Made by a program: the position numbers and the translations under genes
Notes under the pieces: generated by a model
Seen by the model: only the letters and a program-made list of their open reading frames with translations
The model's database searches: none
Told to the model about the DNA's origin: nothing
Source: Oscillospiraceae bacterium
GTDB taxonomy: Bacteria > Bacillota > Clostridia > Oscillospirales > Ruminococcaceae
DNA: 63,117 nucleotides
Direction: 5' to 3'
Assembly (NCBI GenBank): GCA_022766785.1
Contig: JALEOL010000003.1
Span: 1 to 63,117 of the forward strand
Shown: piece after piece, positions 1 through 7,718 of the stretch
How positions within the stretch are numbered: the first letter of the stretch is position 1
Layout: every line of letters starts with the position of its first letter

Positions 1-329
1 CCGCCGACAACTATCGCCGCGGTGCTTCCGGCGCTGATGAATGCGTCTGCGTTACCGTCCGAGAGGTAGTACAGCGCCTTTCCCATAGATGTTCCTGCTT
101 TTTCCTTGATGACCGATTTCGGCGGATCCTCGGTGGTAATAACACCCTCCGCCGGAATTATCTCTATCCTGTCGTGGGATACGCCCAGAGCCTTCATGCG
201 CTCCTCCAGCGTCTTTTCGTCGCCGGTAACTGCAACGTCTATCCCAAGCTCCTTTACCGCGAGAGCCGCGCCTTTGAGTACTTCGTCCGGGGCGTTGTCG
301 CCGCCGAATCCGTCTATTACAATCTTCAT
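1..329 (-). CDS. plsX: Phosphate acyltransferase PlsX (5' part only; 3' end beyond the window)
   Basis: The reverse strand from ATG at 329 encodes MKIVIDGFGGDNAPDEVLKG, the conserved N-terminus of PlsX (family consensus MKIAVDAMGGDNAP), followed by the AFISAGSTAA segment typical of the family. PlsX converts acyl-ACP to acyl-phosphate, which PlsY uses in the first step of phospholipid synthesis; it is a peripheral membrane enzyme. About 109 of roughly 330 residues are visible and the frame stays open to the edge, so this is truncation by the window. An AGGTGAT ribosome binding site precedes the ATG. It lies downstream of trmFO on the same strand, separated by a palindromic element. Confidence 0.93.
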   Translation of the reverse strand, partial: MKIVIDGFGGDNAPDEVLKGAALAVKELGIDVAVTGDEKTLEERMKALGVSHDRIEIIPAEGVITTEDPPKSVIKEKAGTSMGKALYYLSDGNADAFISAGSTAAIVVG

Positions 330-385
330 AAATATCACCTATGTATCGTGGCAGCGCCGCTTTTCTGCGTATGCCGCCGGTTCTT

Positions 386-640
386 ATACTAATAACCGTT
401 TAAACGAAGGAAAAGATTTGCGGAAAGACAGTGCCGATATCCAGAGATACGCTGAATAAATCAAATTCGACCCACTCAAACCTGGGGACTCGCGGGTCTG
501 AATTTGATACGCTTCGCTTTATTCAACGTATCCCTTGGAAAAGAAACGCAGGCGTACTTTCTGTACGTCAAGTTTCTTTGACGACGATAGCGGTGCTGGA
601 TTTCTGCAAAGATTCCCTGAGTTTAAATGGTTATTAGTAT
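386..640. repeat. MITE-like imperfect palindrome between trmFO and plsX
   Basis: The ends are inverted copies: TACTAATAACC plus (G)TTTAAAC at 387-404 and its reverse complement at 622-639. Inner parts also mirror one another: GATACGCTGAATAAATCAAA near 450 matches, inverted, a variant with an extra insert near 500-535. The whole 255 bp could fold into one long arm. It contains no credible ORF. The right end coincides with the trmFO stop codon (640-642). This is the only content of the gap of about 310 bases. I infer a non-autonomous mobile element or REP-like unit; no transposase is nearby. Confidence 0.7.
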
Positions 641-1956
641 TACTCACTCTCTGAAAGCGCCCTGTCCAAGTCCTCCAGCGCCCTGTGCGCCAGCGCTGCG
701 TAACGCTCCTGCTTTCCCTTTATCACCCTGTCAAGCCCCGGGAGTATCCCCATGCTGCTTGCCATCGGCTGAAAGTTTGTCACGCTCGGGTCGCTGATGT
801 AGCTGCAAAGCGCGCCCATCATAGTCGTCCTCGGCAATTCAAGCGGCTGCCTGCCGGAAAGCCTGTCCGCAAGCGCTCTGCCTGCGATTATCCCGGAAGC
901 CGCGCTCTCAACGTAGCCCTCCACCCCGGTCATCTGACCGCCGAAAAACAGGTTATCCGAATTTCTCAGCATGAACCACTTGTCAAGAAGCCGCGGGCTG
1001 TCCAGAAAAGTATTGCGGTGCATTACGCCGTACCGCACGAATTCCGCATTCTCCAGCCCCGGTATCATTGAGAACACGCGCTTCTGCTCCCCGAATTTCA
1101 GGTTCGTCTGGAAGCCCACGAGATTGTACATCGTGCCCTCTCGGTTCTCCTTGCGAAGCTGCACCACCGCGTAGGGGCGCATGCCGCTTCTCGGGTCGGT
1201 AAGTCCCACCGGCTTCATGCAGCCGTAGCGGACGCTCTCAAAACCGCGCTTCGCAAGCACTTCCACTGGCATACAGCCCTCGAAAACACGCATTCCGGCG
1301 CTCTCCTCGGGTCTGTCGAACTCCTTGAGCGGAGCGCTTTCAGCCGTGACAAGAGCCTCGTAGAAAGCCTCGTATTCCTCCCTTGTCATGGGGCAGTTGA
1401 TGTAATCCGCCTCGCCCTTATCGTACCTCGTCTGGAAGAACGCCTTGCTGAAGTCAATGCTGTCCGCAGCCACGATAGGCGCAGCCGCGTCATAGAAGCT
1501 AAGCCCCTCGCCGCACATCTCGCGTATCTTCTCCGCAAGAGCGTCAGAGGTCAGCGGCCCGGTGCAGACTACCGCGTTACCTGTGGGCAGCTCAGTCACC
1601 TCGCCGTTTATCACCCGGATATTGGTACAGCTTGTTACTATCCTTGTGATCTCGTCCGAAAACTCCGTCCTGTTGACCGCAAGCGCACCGCCGGCAGGCA
1701 CTGCGGTCTTATCCGCAGCTTGTAATATCACCGAGCCGAACCGCCGCATTTCCTCCTTGAGAAGTCCGCAGGCGCTCTCGGGCCGTGCCGCCTTGAGTGA
1801 GTTGGAGCAAACCAACTCCGCAAAGCCCTTGTAATGGTGAGCCGGGGAATACTTCTCGGGCTTCATCTCGTGTAACTCCACATCAAAGCCGCGCCGTGCA
1901 AGCTGTACCGCCGCCTCGCACCCGGCAAGCCCGGCGCCGATGACCTTAACTATCAT
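640..1956 (-). CDS. trmFO: TrmFO, folate/FAD-dependent tRNA (uracil-54-C5)-methyltransferase
   Basis: 438 residues, the usual length. The N-terminus VIGAGLAGCEAA is the FAD-binding glycine motif, followed by the TrmFO hallmark stretch ending SPAHH and by LVCSNSLKA. The C-terminal FFGGQMTGVEGYVESAASG segment is also diagnostic. The enzyme makes ribothymidine at position 54 of tRNA using methylene-tetrahydrofolate and FADH2 in place of SAM, as is typical of Firmicutes. Its start overlaps the end of topA by 11 bases, so the two are translationally coupled; topA-trmFO is a common Firmicute pair. Confidence 0.96.
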   Translation of the reverse strand: MIVKVIGAGLAGCEAAVQLARRGFDVELHEMKPEKYSPAHHYKGFAELVCSNSLKAARPESACGLLKEEMRRFGSVILQAADKTAVPAGGALAVNRTEFSDEITRIVTSCTNIRVINGEVTELPTGNAVVCTGPLTSDALAEKIREMCGEGLSFYDAAAPIVAADSIDFSKAFFQTRYDKGEADYINCPMTREEYEAFYEALVTAESAPLKEFDRPEESAGMRVFEGCMPVEVLAKRGFESVRYGCMKPVGLTDPRSGMRPYAVVQLRKENREGTMYNLVGFQTNLKFGEQKRVFSMIPGLENAEFVRYGVMHRNTFLDSPRLLDKWFMLRNSDNLFFGGQMTGVEGYVESAASGIIAGRALADRLSGRQPLELPRTTMMGALCSYISDPSVTNFQPMASSMGILPGLDRVIKGKQERYAALAHRALEDLDRALSESE

Positions 1957-4060
1957 TGCCCTTGTCCTTTGAATTGTCGCTGTCGAGAGGGCGCTCGTAG
2001 CCGCAGCCCTCCTTAGCGCAGTAGATCTTTCCCATTCGCCCGGTTTTCTTGAAAAGCGACGCGCCGCACTGGGGGCACTTTTCCTCTATCGGCAGATCCC
2101 AGGTCATGAAGTTGCAGTTCTGGTAATCCTCGCAGCCATAGAACGGCTTGCCCTTCTTGGACTTCTTTGCAAGCATCTTCTTGCCGCACCTGGGACAGCT
2201 GCCCTTTGTTTCGGTGACGATCTTCTTGGTGAATTTGCACTCCGGGAAGCCGCTGCACCCCAGGAACTTTCCAAAAGGTCCGATCTTTATCACCATCGGC
2301 TTTCCGCATTCCTCGCAGATTATATCCGTCGGCTCGTCGGGTACCTTTACGCGCTTGCCCTCCATGTCGTTTTCCGCTTTCTCAAGGGTCTTTGAGAAGC
2401 CGTCGTAGAACTTCCGGAGCACCTCTACCCAGTTCTTGTCGCCGTGCTCGATATCATCGAGTGAGGTCTCCATTTTCGCGGTGAATTTGACATCTACTAT
2501 ATTGTTAAAATGATCCTTCAGCAGCTCGGTGATGACCTCTCCCAGTGAAGTCGGCCGGAGCTGGTTGCCCTGCTCACGCTCAACATAATGCCGGTCGAGT
2601 ATCGTTGAAATAGTCGGCGCATAGGTGGAGGGTCTGCCGATACCGTTTTCCTCCAGCTCCTTGATGAGTGACGCTTCATTATATCGCGCCGGGGGCTGTG
2701 TGAAATGCTGATTGCCGAGTACTTCCTTTGCGGTGAGCTTCTCGCCCTTTTCAAGCCTGGGGAGGGCGCCGGTCTGCTCGCCGTCGGCTTCCCTGGTCTC
2801 CTCGTAAAGCCGCGTGAAACCGTCGAACTTCACTGAATAACCGCTGCTCTTGAACAGGCAGCCGGCAGCGGAGATGTCCACAGCCACGGTATCCAGCACG
2901 GCGTTCTGCATCTGGCTCGCCATAAAGCGCTCCCAGATGAGCTTGTACAGCTTGTACTGGTCGCTGGTGAGGGAAGCCTTTACCTTTTCCGGGGTAAGGC
3001 TTACGGTAGTCGGACGAATAGCCTCGTGCGCGTCCTGGGCGTTGTTCTTGGACTTGAATGTACGGGGCTTCTCGGGCAGATACTCAGCACCGTAAAGCTC
3101 CTTTATGAGATCGGCAGCCGCTGCCTTTGCCTCGTCGGAAATTCTCAGAGAGTCGGTACGCATGTAGGTGATAAGACCCACAGCGCCCATTCCTGCAACG
3201 TCGATACCCTCGTACAGCTCCTGCGCAGCTTTCATGGTGCGCCTTGCCTGGAAAGAATAGCGGCGGCTGGCTTCCTGCTGCAATGTCGAGGTGGTGAACG
3301 GCGGCGACGGCTGCTTTTTGCGCTGGGACTTTTTTAACCCGGTCACGATGAATTCCGCTCCGTTAAGCCTTTCCAGCAGCTTGTCTGCTTCTTCCTTGCT
3401 GGAAATGGCGATCTTCTCGCCGTCTGCCTCGGCAAGCTTTGACGAGAACGCTTTCTTGGAGGAAGAAGCGGTGAACTTTGCGTCAATGCTCCAGTATTCC
3501 TGGGAAACGAAGCTGCGGATCTCGTTCTCGCGGTCAACGATGATCCTCACTGCCACCGACTGAACGCGTCCTGCGGAAAGTCCGCGCCTTACCTTCTTCC
3601 AGAGGAACGGCGACAGCTTATAGCCCACGATCCTGTCCAGTATACGGCGTGCCTGCTGCGCGTCCACGATATCGGTATCTATGCACCGCGGCGACGCCAT
3701 TCCACTCTGAACCCCTGCCTTGGTGATCTCGTTGAACGTCACTCTCACCGGAGCGTTCCCGTCGATATTCAGCAGATGCGAAAGGTGCCATGCGATCGCT
3801 TCTCCCTCACGATCCGGGTCGGTCGCGAGGTAGATCATATCGCTCGCCTTAGCGTGCTTTTTCAGTTCTTTTATTACATCAGCCTTGTCCTTCATATTGA
3901 CGTACTGCGGCGCAAAATCATGCTCCACATCAACGCCCAGCTTGGATTTCGGCAGGTCGATTATATGCCCGGTGGAAGCTATAACATCGTAGCCCTCGCC
4001 GAGATACTTTTTTACAGTCTTTGCCTTTGACGGCGACTCCAGTATTACAAGGTGCGGCAA
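1946..4060 (-). CDS. topA: DNA topoisomerase I (type IA)
   Basis: About 704 residues. The Toprim domain starts at LVILESPSKAKTVKKYL and continues with DPDREGEA; the catalytic tyrosine lies in GLITYMRTDS. Three C-terminal zinc ribbons are visible (CEECGKP, CPRCGKK, CPQCGAS). The enzyme relaxes negative supercoils behind RNA polymerase. The longest frame opens at 4123, but I place the start at TTG 4060: AGGGGGAAC lies just upstream and the protein then begins (M)PHLVILES as in the family. The upstream 195 bases are highly structured (see the ncRNA entry). Confidence 0.95.
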   Translation of the reverse strand: MPHLVILESPSKAKTVKKYLGEGYDVIASTGHIIDLPKSKLGVDVEHDFAPQYVNMKDKADVIKELKKHAKASDMIYLATDPDREGEAIAWHLSHLLNIDGNAPVRVTFNEITKAGVQSGMASPRCIDTDIVDAQQARRILDRIVGYKLSPFLWKKVRRGLSAGRVQSVAVRIIVDRENEIRSFVSQEYWSIDAKFTASSSKKAFSSKLAEADGEKIAISSKEEADKLLERLNGAEFIVTGLKKSQRKKQPSPPFTTSTLQQEASRRYSFQARRTMKAAQELYEGIDVAGMGAVGLITYMRTDSLRISDEAKAAAADLIKELYGAEYLPEKPRTFKSKNNAQDAHEAIRPTTVSLTPEKVKASLTSDQYKLYKLIWERFMASQMQNAVLDTVAVDISAAGCLFKSSGYSVKFDGFTRLYEETREADGEQTGALPRLEKGEKLTAKEVLGNQHFTQPPARYNEASLIKELEENGIGRPSTYAPTISTILDRHYVEREQGNQLRPTSLGEVITELLKDHFNNIVDVKFTAKMETSLDDIEHGDKNWVEVLRKFYDGFSKTLEKAENDMEGKRVKVPDEPTDIICEECGKPMVIKIGPFGKFLGCSGFPECKFTKKIVTETKGSCPRCGKKMLAKKSKKGKPFYGCEDYQNCNFMTWDLPIEEKCPQCGASLFKKTGRMGKIYCAKEGCGYERPLDSDNSKDKGNDS

Positions 4061-4255
4061 AAAAGTTCCCCCTAATCTGTGTATAAATTCAAATGCGAGA
4101 CCACCAGGGTCTCCAAAAGACATCGCAAAGCCTAAAGCTCGCTTACGGTTTTGCGATATCTGCTGCGCCGCTAACGCAGCAGCCGTGGTGTATAATATGC
4201 CGTTTGCTGCTTATTATACGCCGAACAGCCTGGCATAAATGTCCAGCTTCTAATG
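4061..4255 (-). ncRNA. Structured leader/intergenic RNA upstream of topA (five predicted hairpins)
   Basis: On the reverse strand, between the methyltransferase stop and the topA start, five inverted repeats follow one another: CTGG/CCAG; GTATAATA/TATTATAC; CTGCTGCG/CGCAGCAG; ATCGCAAA(A)CC/GG(C)TTTGCGAT; GAGACC/GGTCTC. The fourth is followed by TCTTTT and might terminate transcription. No ORF of note is present. The role is unknown; a topA leader or a processed intergenic RNA is inference. Confidence 0.45.
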
Positions 4256-5023
4256 TTACTTTGACAGCTCCCACAGCAATATCGCTGCTGCGACCGCCGC
4301 ATTGAGCGACTCCGCGCCGGATATCGGGATATAAACTGCACGGGTGCATTCCGCAGCCACAGACGGAGAGATACCCCTGCCCTCGCTGCCGATGACCACC
4401 GCCGCCTTTTCCGGAAATTCTATCTCCCCAAGCCTTGCGGCGCTCTCGTCCAGCATAGCGCCGTACACCGAGAAACCGGCGGCTCTGAGCGCCCTCACCT
4501 GCCCGGCAATATCCCCCACTGCGCAGGGAAGTCTCAGCACGCTCCCCATTGAAGCGCGCAGCGTTTTCGGCGACCAGATATCGGCGCAGTCCGAAGAAAG
4601 CGCGGCGCCGTCAAACCCCAGCGCCTCCGCTGTCCTTATGATCGTGCCGACATTACCGGGATCCTGCACTCCGTCAAGCAGAACCAGCCGCCTGCCGGAA
4701 AGCTCCGGAACGTCGCCGGGCTTCTCTGCGACCGCGAACAGCCCCTGTGGAGCCTTTGTGTCTGAAATATATTCAGCGATCTCGCCGGATATCACCGCGA
4801 CCTCGCCGCAGCGTGCTTTCAGCAGCGCCGCCGTTTCCGGGTATTTTTCGGCTGCTCTTTCGGTCAGCATTGCGGCAATTATGCGGTAGTCGCTCTTAGC
4901 CAGCTCGCCGCAGAGATGATCCCCCTCAACGGCGAACACCCCCTGCGAGTCCCTGGCGGATTTCTCCCGGAAAAGATCCCGGAAGCGCTTTACAGCGTCG
5001 TTTTTTCTTGATGTGATCACCAA
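4256..5023 (-). CDS. TrmH/SpoU-family 2'-O-ribose RNA methyltransferase
   Basis: 255 residues. The N-terminal substrate-binding part (SRKNDAVKRFRDL) is followed by a SPOUT knot domain with the three signature motifs: GVQDPGNVGTIIRTAEALG, VIGSEGRGIS and PISGAESLNAAVAAAILLWE. Members methylate 2'-OH groups of 23S rRNA or tRNA with SAM as trefoil-knot dimers. It is probably an rRNA methyltransferase (RlmB/TsnR-like); the exact target cannot be read from sequence. The start is TTG at 5023 behind AGGGGGA. It sits between rplT (after that operon's terminator) and topA. Confidence 0.9.
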   Translation of the reverse strand: MVITSRKNDAVKRFRDLFREKSARDSQGVFAVEGDHLCGELAKSDYRIIAAMLTERAAEKYPETAALLKARCGEVAVISGEIAEYISDTKAPQGLFAVAEKPGDVPELSGRRLVLLDGVQDPGNVGTIIRTAEALGFDGAALSSDCADIWSPKTLRASMGSVLRLPCAVGDIAGQVRALRAAGFSVYGAMLDESAARLGEIEFPEKAAVVIGSEGRGISPSVAAECTRAVYIPISGAESLNAAVAAAILLWELSK

Positions 5024-5046
5024 CGGAGCAATTCCCCCTACATAGC

Positions 5047-5080
5047 GAAAAATCTCACGCCCCGGAACAGAACGTGAGAT
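5047..5080 (-). terminator. Intrinsic terminator of infC-rpmI-rplT
   Basis: On the reverse strand ATCTCACG and CGTGAGAT form an 8-bp stem followed by TTTTCGC, directly after the rplT stop. Confidence 0.8.
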
Positions 5081-5090
5081 ATTATCACGA

Positions 5091-5444
5091 TTAAAGCGCT
5101 GCCTTAGCCTTCTCTGTCAGTGCAGTGAAGCCTGCTGCGTCGTTGATTGCGATCTCAGACAGCATCTTTCTGTTCAGAGTGATGCCAGCCTTCTTCAGAC
5201 CGTTCATGAATGTGGAATAGTTCATGCCGTTGGACTTAGCAGCAGCAGAAATTCTGGTGATCCAGAGCTTTCTGAAATCTCTCTTTTTGAGACGTCTGCC
5301 GATGTAAGCGTACTGACCGGACTTCCATACGGCTTCCTTAGCGGTCTTGAACAGTCTGCTCTTACCGCCCCAGTAACCCTTAGCCAGCTTTAATGTTCTA
5401 TTTCTTCTCTTGCGAGTTGCGAGTGCGCCCTTTACGCGTGCCAT
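5091..5444 (-). CDS. rplT: 50S ribosomal protein L20
   Basis: 117 residues, the standard length. [16 protein letters not shown] followed by [15 protein letters not shown] is the conserved L20 start, and the rest matches the family without gaps. L20 binds 23S rRNA early in large-subunit assembly and in Firmicutes represses its own operon by binding the leader RNA. It is last in infC-rpmI-rplT, 51 bases after rpmI, with a strong AGGAGGTAATGT ribosome binding site. Confidence 0.98.
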   Translation of the reverse strand: MARVKGALATRKRRNRTLKLAKGYWGGKSRLFKTAKEAVWKSGQYAYIGRRLKKRDFRKLWITRISAAAKSNGMNYSTFMNGLKKAGITLNRKMLSEIAINDAAGFTALTEKAKAAL

Positions 5445-5495
5445 TTTACATTACCTCCTGATATTTTGTGTATGCGGACTTATTCCGCAATCTGA

Positions 5496-5693
5496 TTATT
5501 TGTACGGAATAAGGCTCTTTACAGCAGCTACGTTGGTAACGTCTGCATATGCGCCAGCACGCAGGCCTCTCTTGCGCTTTGTGGACTTCTTGGTAAGAAT
5601 GTGGCGTCTGTTGGTGTGACCCATCTTAACCATACCGTTCTTTGTCAGCTTGAAGCGCTTCTTCGCTCCGCTGTGAGTTTTGATCTTAGGCAT
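5496..5693 (-). CDS. rpmI: 50S ribosomal protein L35
   Basis: 65 residues beginning [17 protein letters not shown], the canonical L35 N-terminus, and very basic throughout. The frame is open further upstream (an extra 13 residues), but the AAGGAGGAT ribosome binding site is correctly spaced only for the ATG at 5693, which also gives exactly the family length. It is a structural protein of the large subunit and the middle gene of infC-rpmI-rplT. Confidence 0.98.
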   Translation of the reverse strand: MPKIKTHSGAKKRFKLTKNGMVKMGHTNRRHILTKKSTKRKRGLRAGAYADVTNVAAVKSLIPYK

Positions 5694-5771
5694 TTTCATA
5701 TCCTCCTTGAGATTTTGTTTCGGGCTGAGCACCCACCGGTGACAAGCGCCGGGTGCGCCGCCTCGCCTGTC

Positions 5772-6287
5772 TTATTTCTTCGGGCTGAGCACTATCGCGT
5801 AGTTCTTGCCCTCAAGCTTTGACGGCTTTTCGGAACCGCCGTACTCTGAAACGGCATCGAGGAACTTCTTCATCAGTTCGTCACTGAGATTCATGTGCGA
5901 CATTTCTCTCGCACGTCTGAAGCGAATGGTGACCTTTACCTTGTCGCCGTTCTGGAGGAACTTTATGCAGTTCTTCACCTTGATGTTGAAATCGTTGGTG
6001 TCGATGTTGAGCGACATCTTGATCTCCTTGACCTCGGCCTGCTTCTGGTTCTTCCGGGCTTCTTTCTCCCTCTTGGTCTGCTCAAAACGGTATTTGCCAA
6101 AATCCATGATCTTGCATACCGGAGGATTTGCCGTCGGAGCGATGAGAACGAGGTCAAGATCTGCCTCGATCGCCTTCGCAAGCGCGTCCGCAGTCGCCAT
6201 AATGCCAAGCTGCTCGCCGTCTGCGCCGACTACTCTTACTTCCTTTTCACGGATCTCCTCATTGATGAGCTGTTCTTTCGTGCCGAT
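5772..6287 (-). CDS. infC: Translation initiation factor IF-3, probable AUC start codon
   Basis: From 6287 the product is 171 residues: N-domain (INEEIREKEVRVVGADGEQLGIM), lysine-rich linker, C-domain ending GKNYAIVLSPKK. IF-3 checks the start codon and keeps subunits apart. The frame contains no ATG, GTG or TTG at the right place: AAAGGCGG lies 9 bases before an ATC codon (6287-6285), where the family protein begins. An ATG at 6392 would add 35 residues overlapping the leader terminator. infC uses AUU in E. coli and Bacillus relatives, letting IF-3 repress itself; AUC would act likewise (inference). Confidence 0.95.
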   Translation of the reverse strand: MGTKEQLINEEIREKEVRVVGADGEQLGIMATADALAKAIEADLDLVLIAPTANPPVCKIMDFGKYRFEQTKREKEARKNQKQAEVKEIKMSLNIDTNDFNIKVKNCIKFLQNGDKVKVTIRFRRAREMSHMNLSDELMKKFLDAVSEYGGSEKPSKLEGKNYAIVLSPKK

Positions 6288-6299
6288 ATCAAAGCACCG

Positions 6300-6463
6300 C
6301 CTTTCTTGATTTCGTTTCAGCTGTGAAATAAAATAAGCGTGAGCAAACACACTGCTCACGCTTAAATGAAACGCCTTACGGCTTATTCTCATTTAACATA
6401 CCGCGCCTGGCAGAACGAACGCCGGCGGGTGAGAGTGTGGTGACTCTGCTTTATTACTAGGAT
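6300..6463 (-). promoter_or_regulatory. infC-rpmI-rplT leader with attenuator (L20-leader type)
   Basis: About 170 bases separate the promoter from infC. The reverse strand holds a perfect 11-bp stem (6353-6363 with 6335-6345, AAGCGTGAGCA/TGCTCACGCTT) followed by ATTTTATTT, an intrinsic terminator inside the leader. Further hairpin material lies upstream (CCGGCG region near 6422). In Firmicutes, L20 binds such leaders and causes premature termination. Assignment to the L20-leader class rests on position and terminator, not on a covariance match. Confidence 0.7.
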
Positions 6464-6492
6464 ATTATACACCATTATTATCTCTTTGTCAA
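6464..6492 (-). promoter_or_regulatory. Sigma-A promoter of infC operon
   Basis: On the reverse strand TTGACA (6492-6487), a 17-base spacer and TATAAT (6469-6464): perfect consensus. Confidence 0.92.
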
Positions 6493-6614
6493 GTGGTTAT
6501 TCAAACTTTTTTTGATTTTTTCAAGAGATCTTCCACATCAGAGCTTCCCATTTCACACTGCAATAACAAGGCGCATTGCCTCTCCATTCAGAAAAGCAAC
6601 GCTCCCGTCGCTGC

Positions 6615-7139
6615 TCATGATTGTCCGTCAAGCACAAAATCGCCGGCGAACGCCAGATTGATGGTGTTATCATTATACGAGAAGCCATTTCCGGCTATAT
6701 AACCGTCACACTCGTCCCAGTTGATAAACACGCAGATACTGTCAACGCCGTCCATCATAACCGCCCTGTATTCATTAGGGTGTAAATAATCCTTAACCGA
6801 GTTCCTTGCAGCATTCCGGTGAGATTCTTCTTCATCATCGGAGTACTCATCATTCAGCCAATCGTAGCACAGTCCTTCAAGGTCGGGACCGCTGACATTA
6901 ATGATATTATCATCAACATCTATCCAGTACTCGCTTTCAGCGTCCCCGTCGAGATAATACCTGCCTTCCGGTATTGCAACGTCATGGAAGGACAGCTCCT
7001 CTATTTTATCCTCATTATTCTCCAGAGCCGCAGAATTAGCGGTGCTTACCGCAAGCGACACGCCGACGATCCCGCCAGTGACCGCTAACGCACCAACGCA
7101 TGCCAATGCGATCTTAGTAAAATTCCTTGATACGATCAT
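6615..7139 (-). CDS. Secreted or membrane-anchored hypothetical protein
   Basis: 174 residues that I do not recognise. The N-terminus MIVSRNFTKIALACVGALAV runs into a hydrophobic stretch to about residue 31, consistent with a signal peptide or anchor and no lipobox cysteine. The mature part is acidic (many D/E, for example DDEEES) and rich in aromatic residues, with SEYWIDVDDNIINVSG, suggesting a small beta-rich extracellular domain. An AAGGAGGAA ribosome binding site precedes the ATG. It follows the broken gene at 7154-7546 by 14 bases and probably shares its promoter. Base composition is more AT-rich than in the flanking housekeeping genes. Confidence 0.75.
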   Translation of the reverse strand: MIVSRNFTKIALACVGALAVTGGIVGVSLAVSTANSAALENNEDKIEELSFHDVAIPEGRYYLDGDAESEYWIDVDDNIINVSGPDLEGLCYDWLNDEYSDDEEESHRNAARNSVKDYLHPNEYRAVMMDGVDSICVFINWDECDGYIAGNGFSYNDNTINLAFAGDFVLDGQS

Positions 7140-7153
7140 AAAAGCCTTCCTCC

Positions 7154-7546
7154 TTATCTGGTATATGTTTTGCCATAAGCTGTGATCTTCCTGGTTGAAA
7201 CTACCTTTCCCTGGGCTGCAAAGTTACTTACATAGTCATCAATATATTGTGAATTTGCTTTGCATTTATGGACTTTGTCTTTCGTCATTACCAGGTTGCT
7301 GGTTCCACTGCCCGGAGCGTACGAATATGATGTGATAACGTCCCTTACATACACCGTTTCATAGTAAAATGCTACAAGCACGATATCATCTGTTTAGATG
7401 CTTATAAATGCATCGTCATTATCCGTTGCATAATAAAACCCATTGTATATGGGATTGGAGGTGTCCGCCGAAGCAGTTACACTTATCAGCGGGAGCGTCA
7501 ATGCCCCAGCGCAAAGCAGTGCCTTGATTTTCTTTGATAATATCAT
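7154..7546 (-). pseudogene. Small secreted protein gene interrupted by an in-frame TAA
   Basis: From ATG 7546, behind GAAAGGAGGAAAAA, the frame gives MILSKKIKALLCAGALTLPL, a signal peptide with probable cleavage after ASA (residues 25-27), then 23 mature residues to a TAA at 7396-7394 (codon 51). The same frame continues without another stop for 79 codons to 7154 (VLVAFYYETVYVRDV ... GKTYTR). One base change would restore a 130-residue secreted protein. It is either a recent nonsense pseudogene, a read-through case or a sequencing error. The product family is not recognised. A consensus promoter lies upstream, so transcription is likely. Confidence 0.7.
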
Positions 7547-7567
7547 TTTTTCCTCCTTTCACCATTA

Positions 7568-7596
7568 TTATATAACTTATCGCCTTTGATGTCAAT
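7568..7596 (-). promoter_or_regulatory. Sigma-A promoter for the secreted-protein pair
   Basis: On the reverse strand TTGACA (7596-7591), 17-base spacer, TATAAT (7573-7568), about 22 bases before the ATG at 7546. Confidence 0.88.
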
Positions 7597-7660
7597 ATGC
7601 TAGTGTCAAAATCGTCAACATGTTGCAAATATCATATTGACATTCAACAAATATATACAA

Positions 7661-7698
7661 AACAAAAAAACACGCAGTTCAACAATTGAACTGCGTGT
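7661..7698 (-). terminator. Terminator of serC-serA
   Basis: A 12-bp stem (CACGCAGTTCAA paired with TTGAACTGCGTG) followed on the reverse strand by TTTTTTTGTTTTG, just past the serA stop. Confidence 0.9.
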
Positions 7699-7718
7699 CA
7701 ACAATTAACGTTTTCGAA

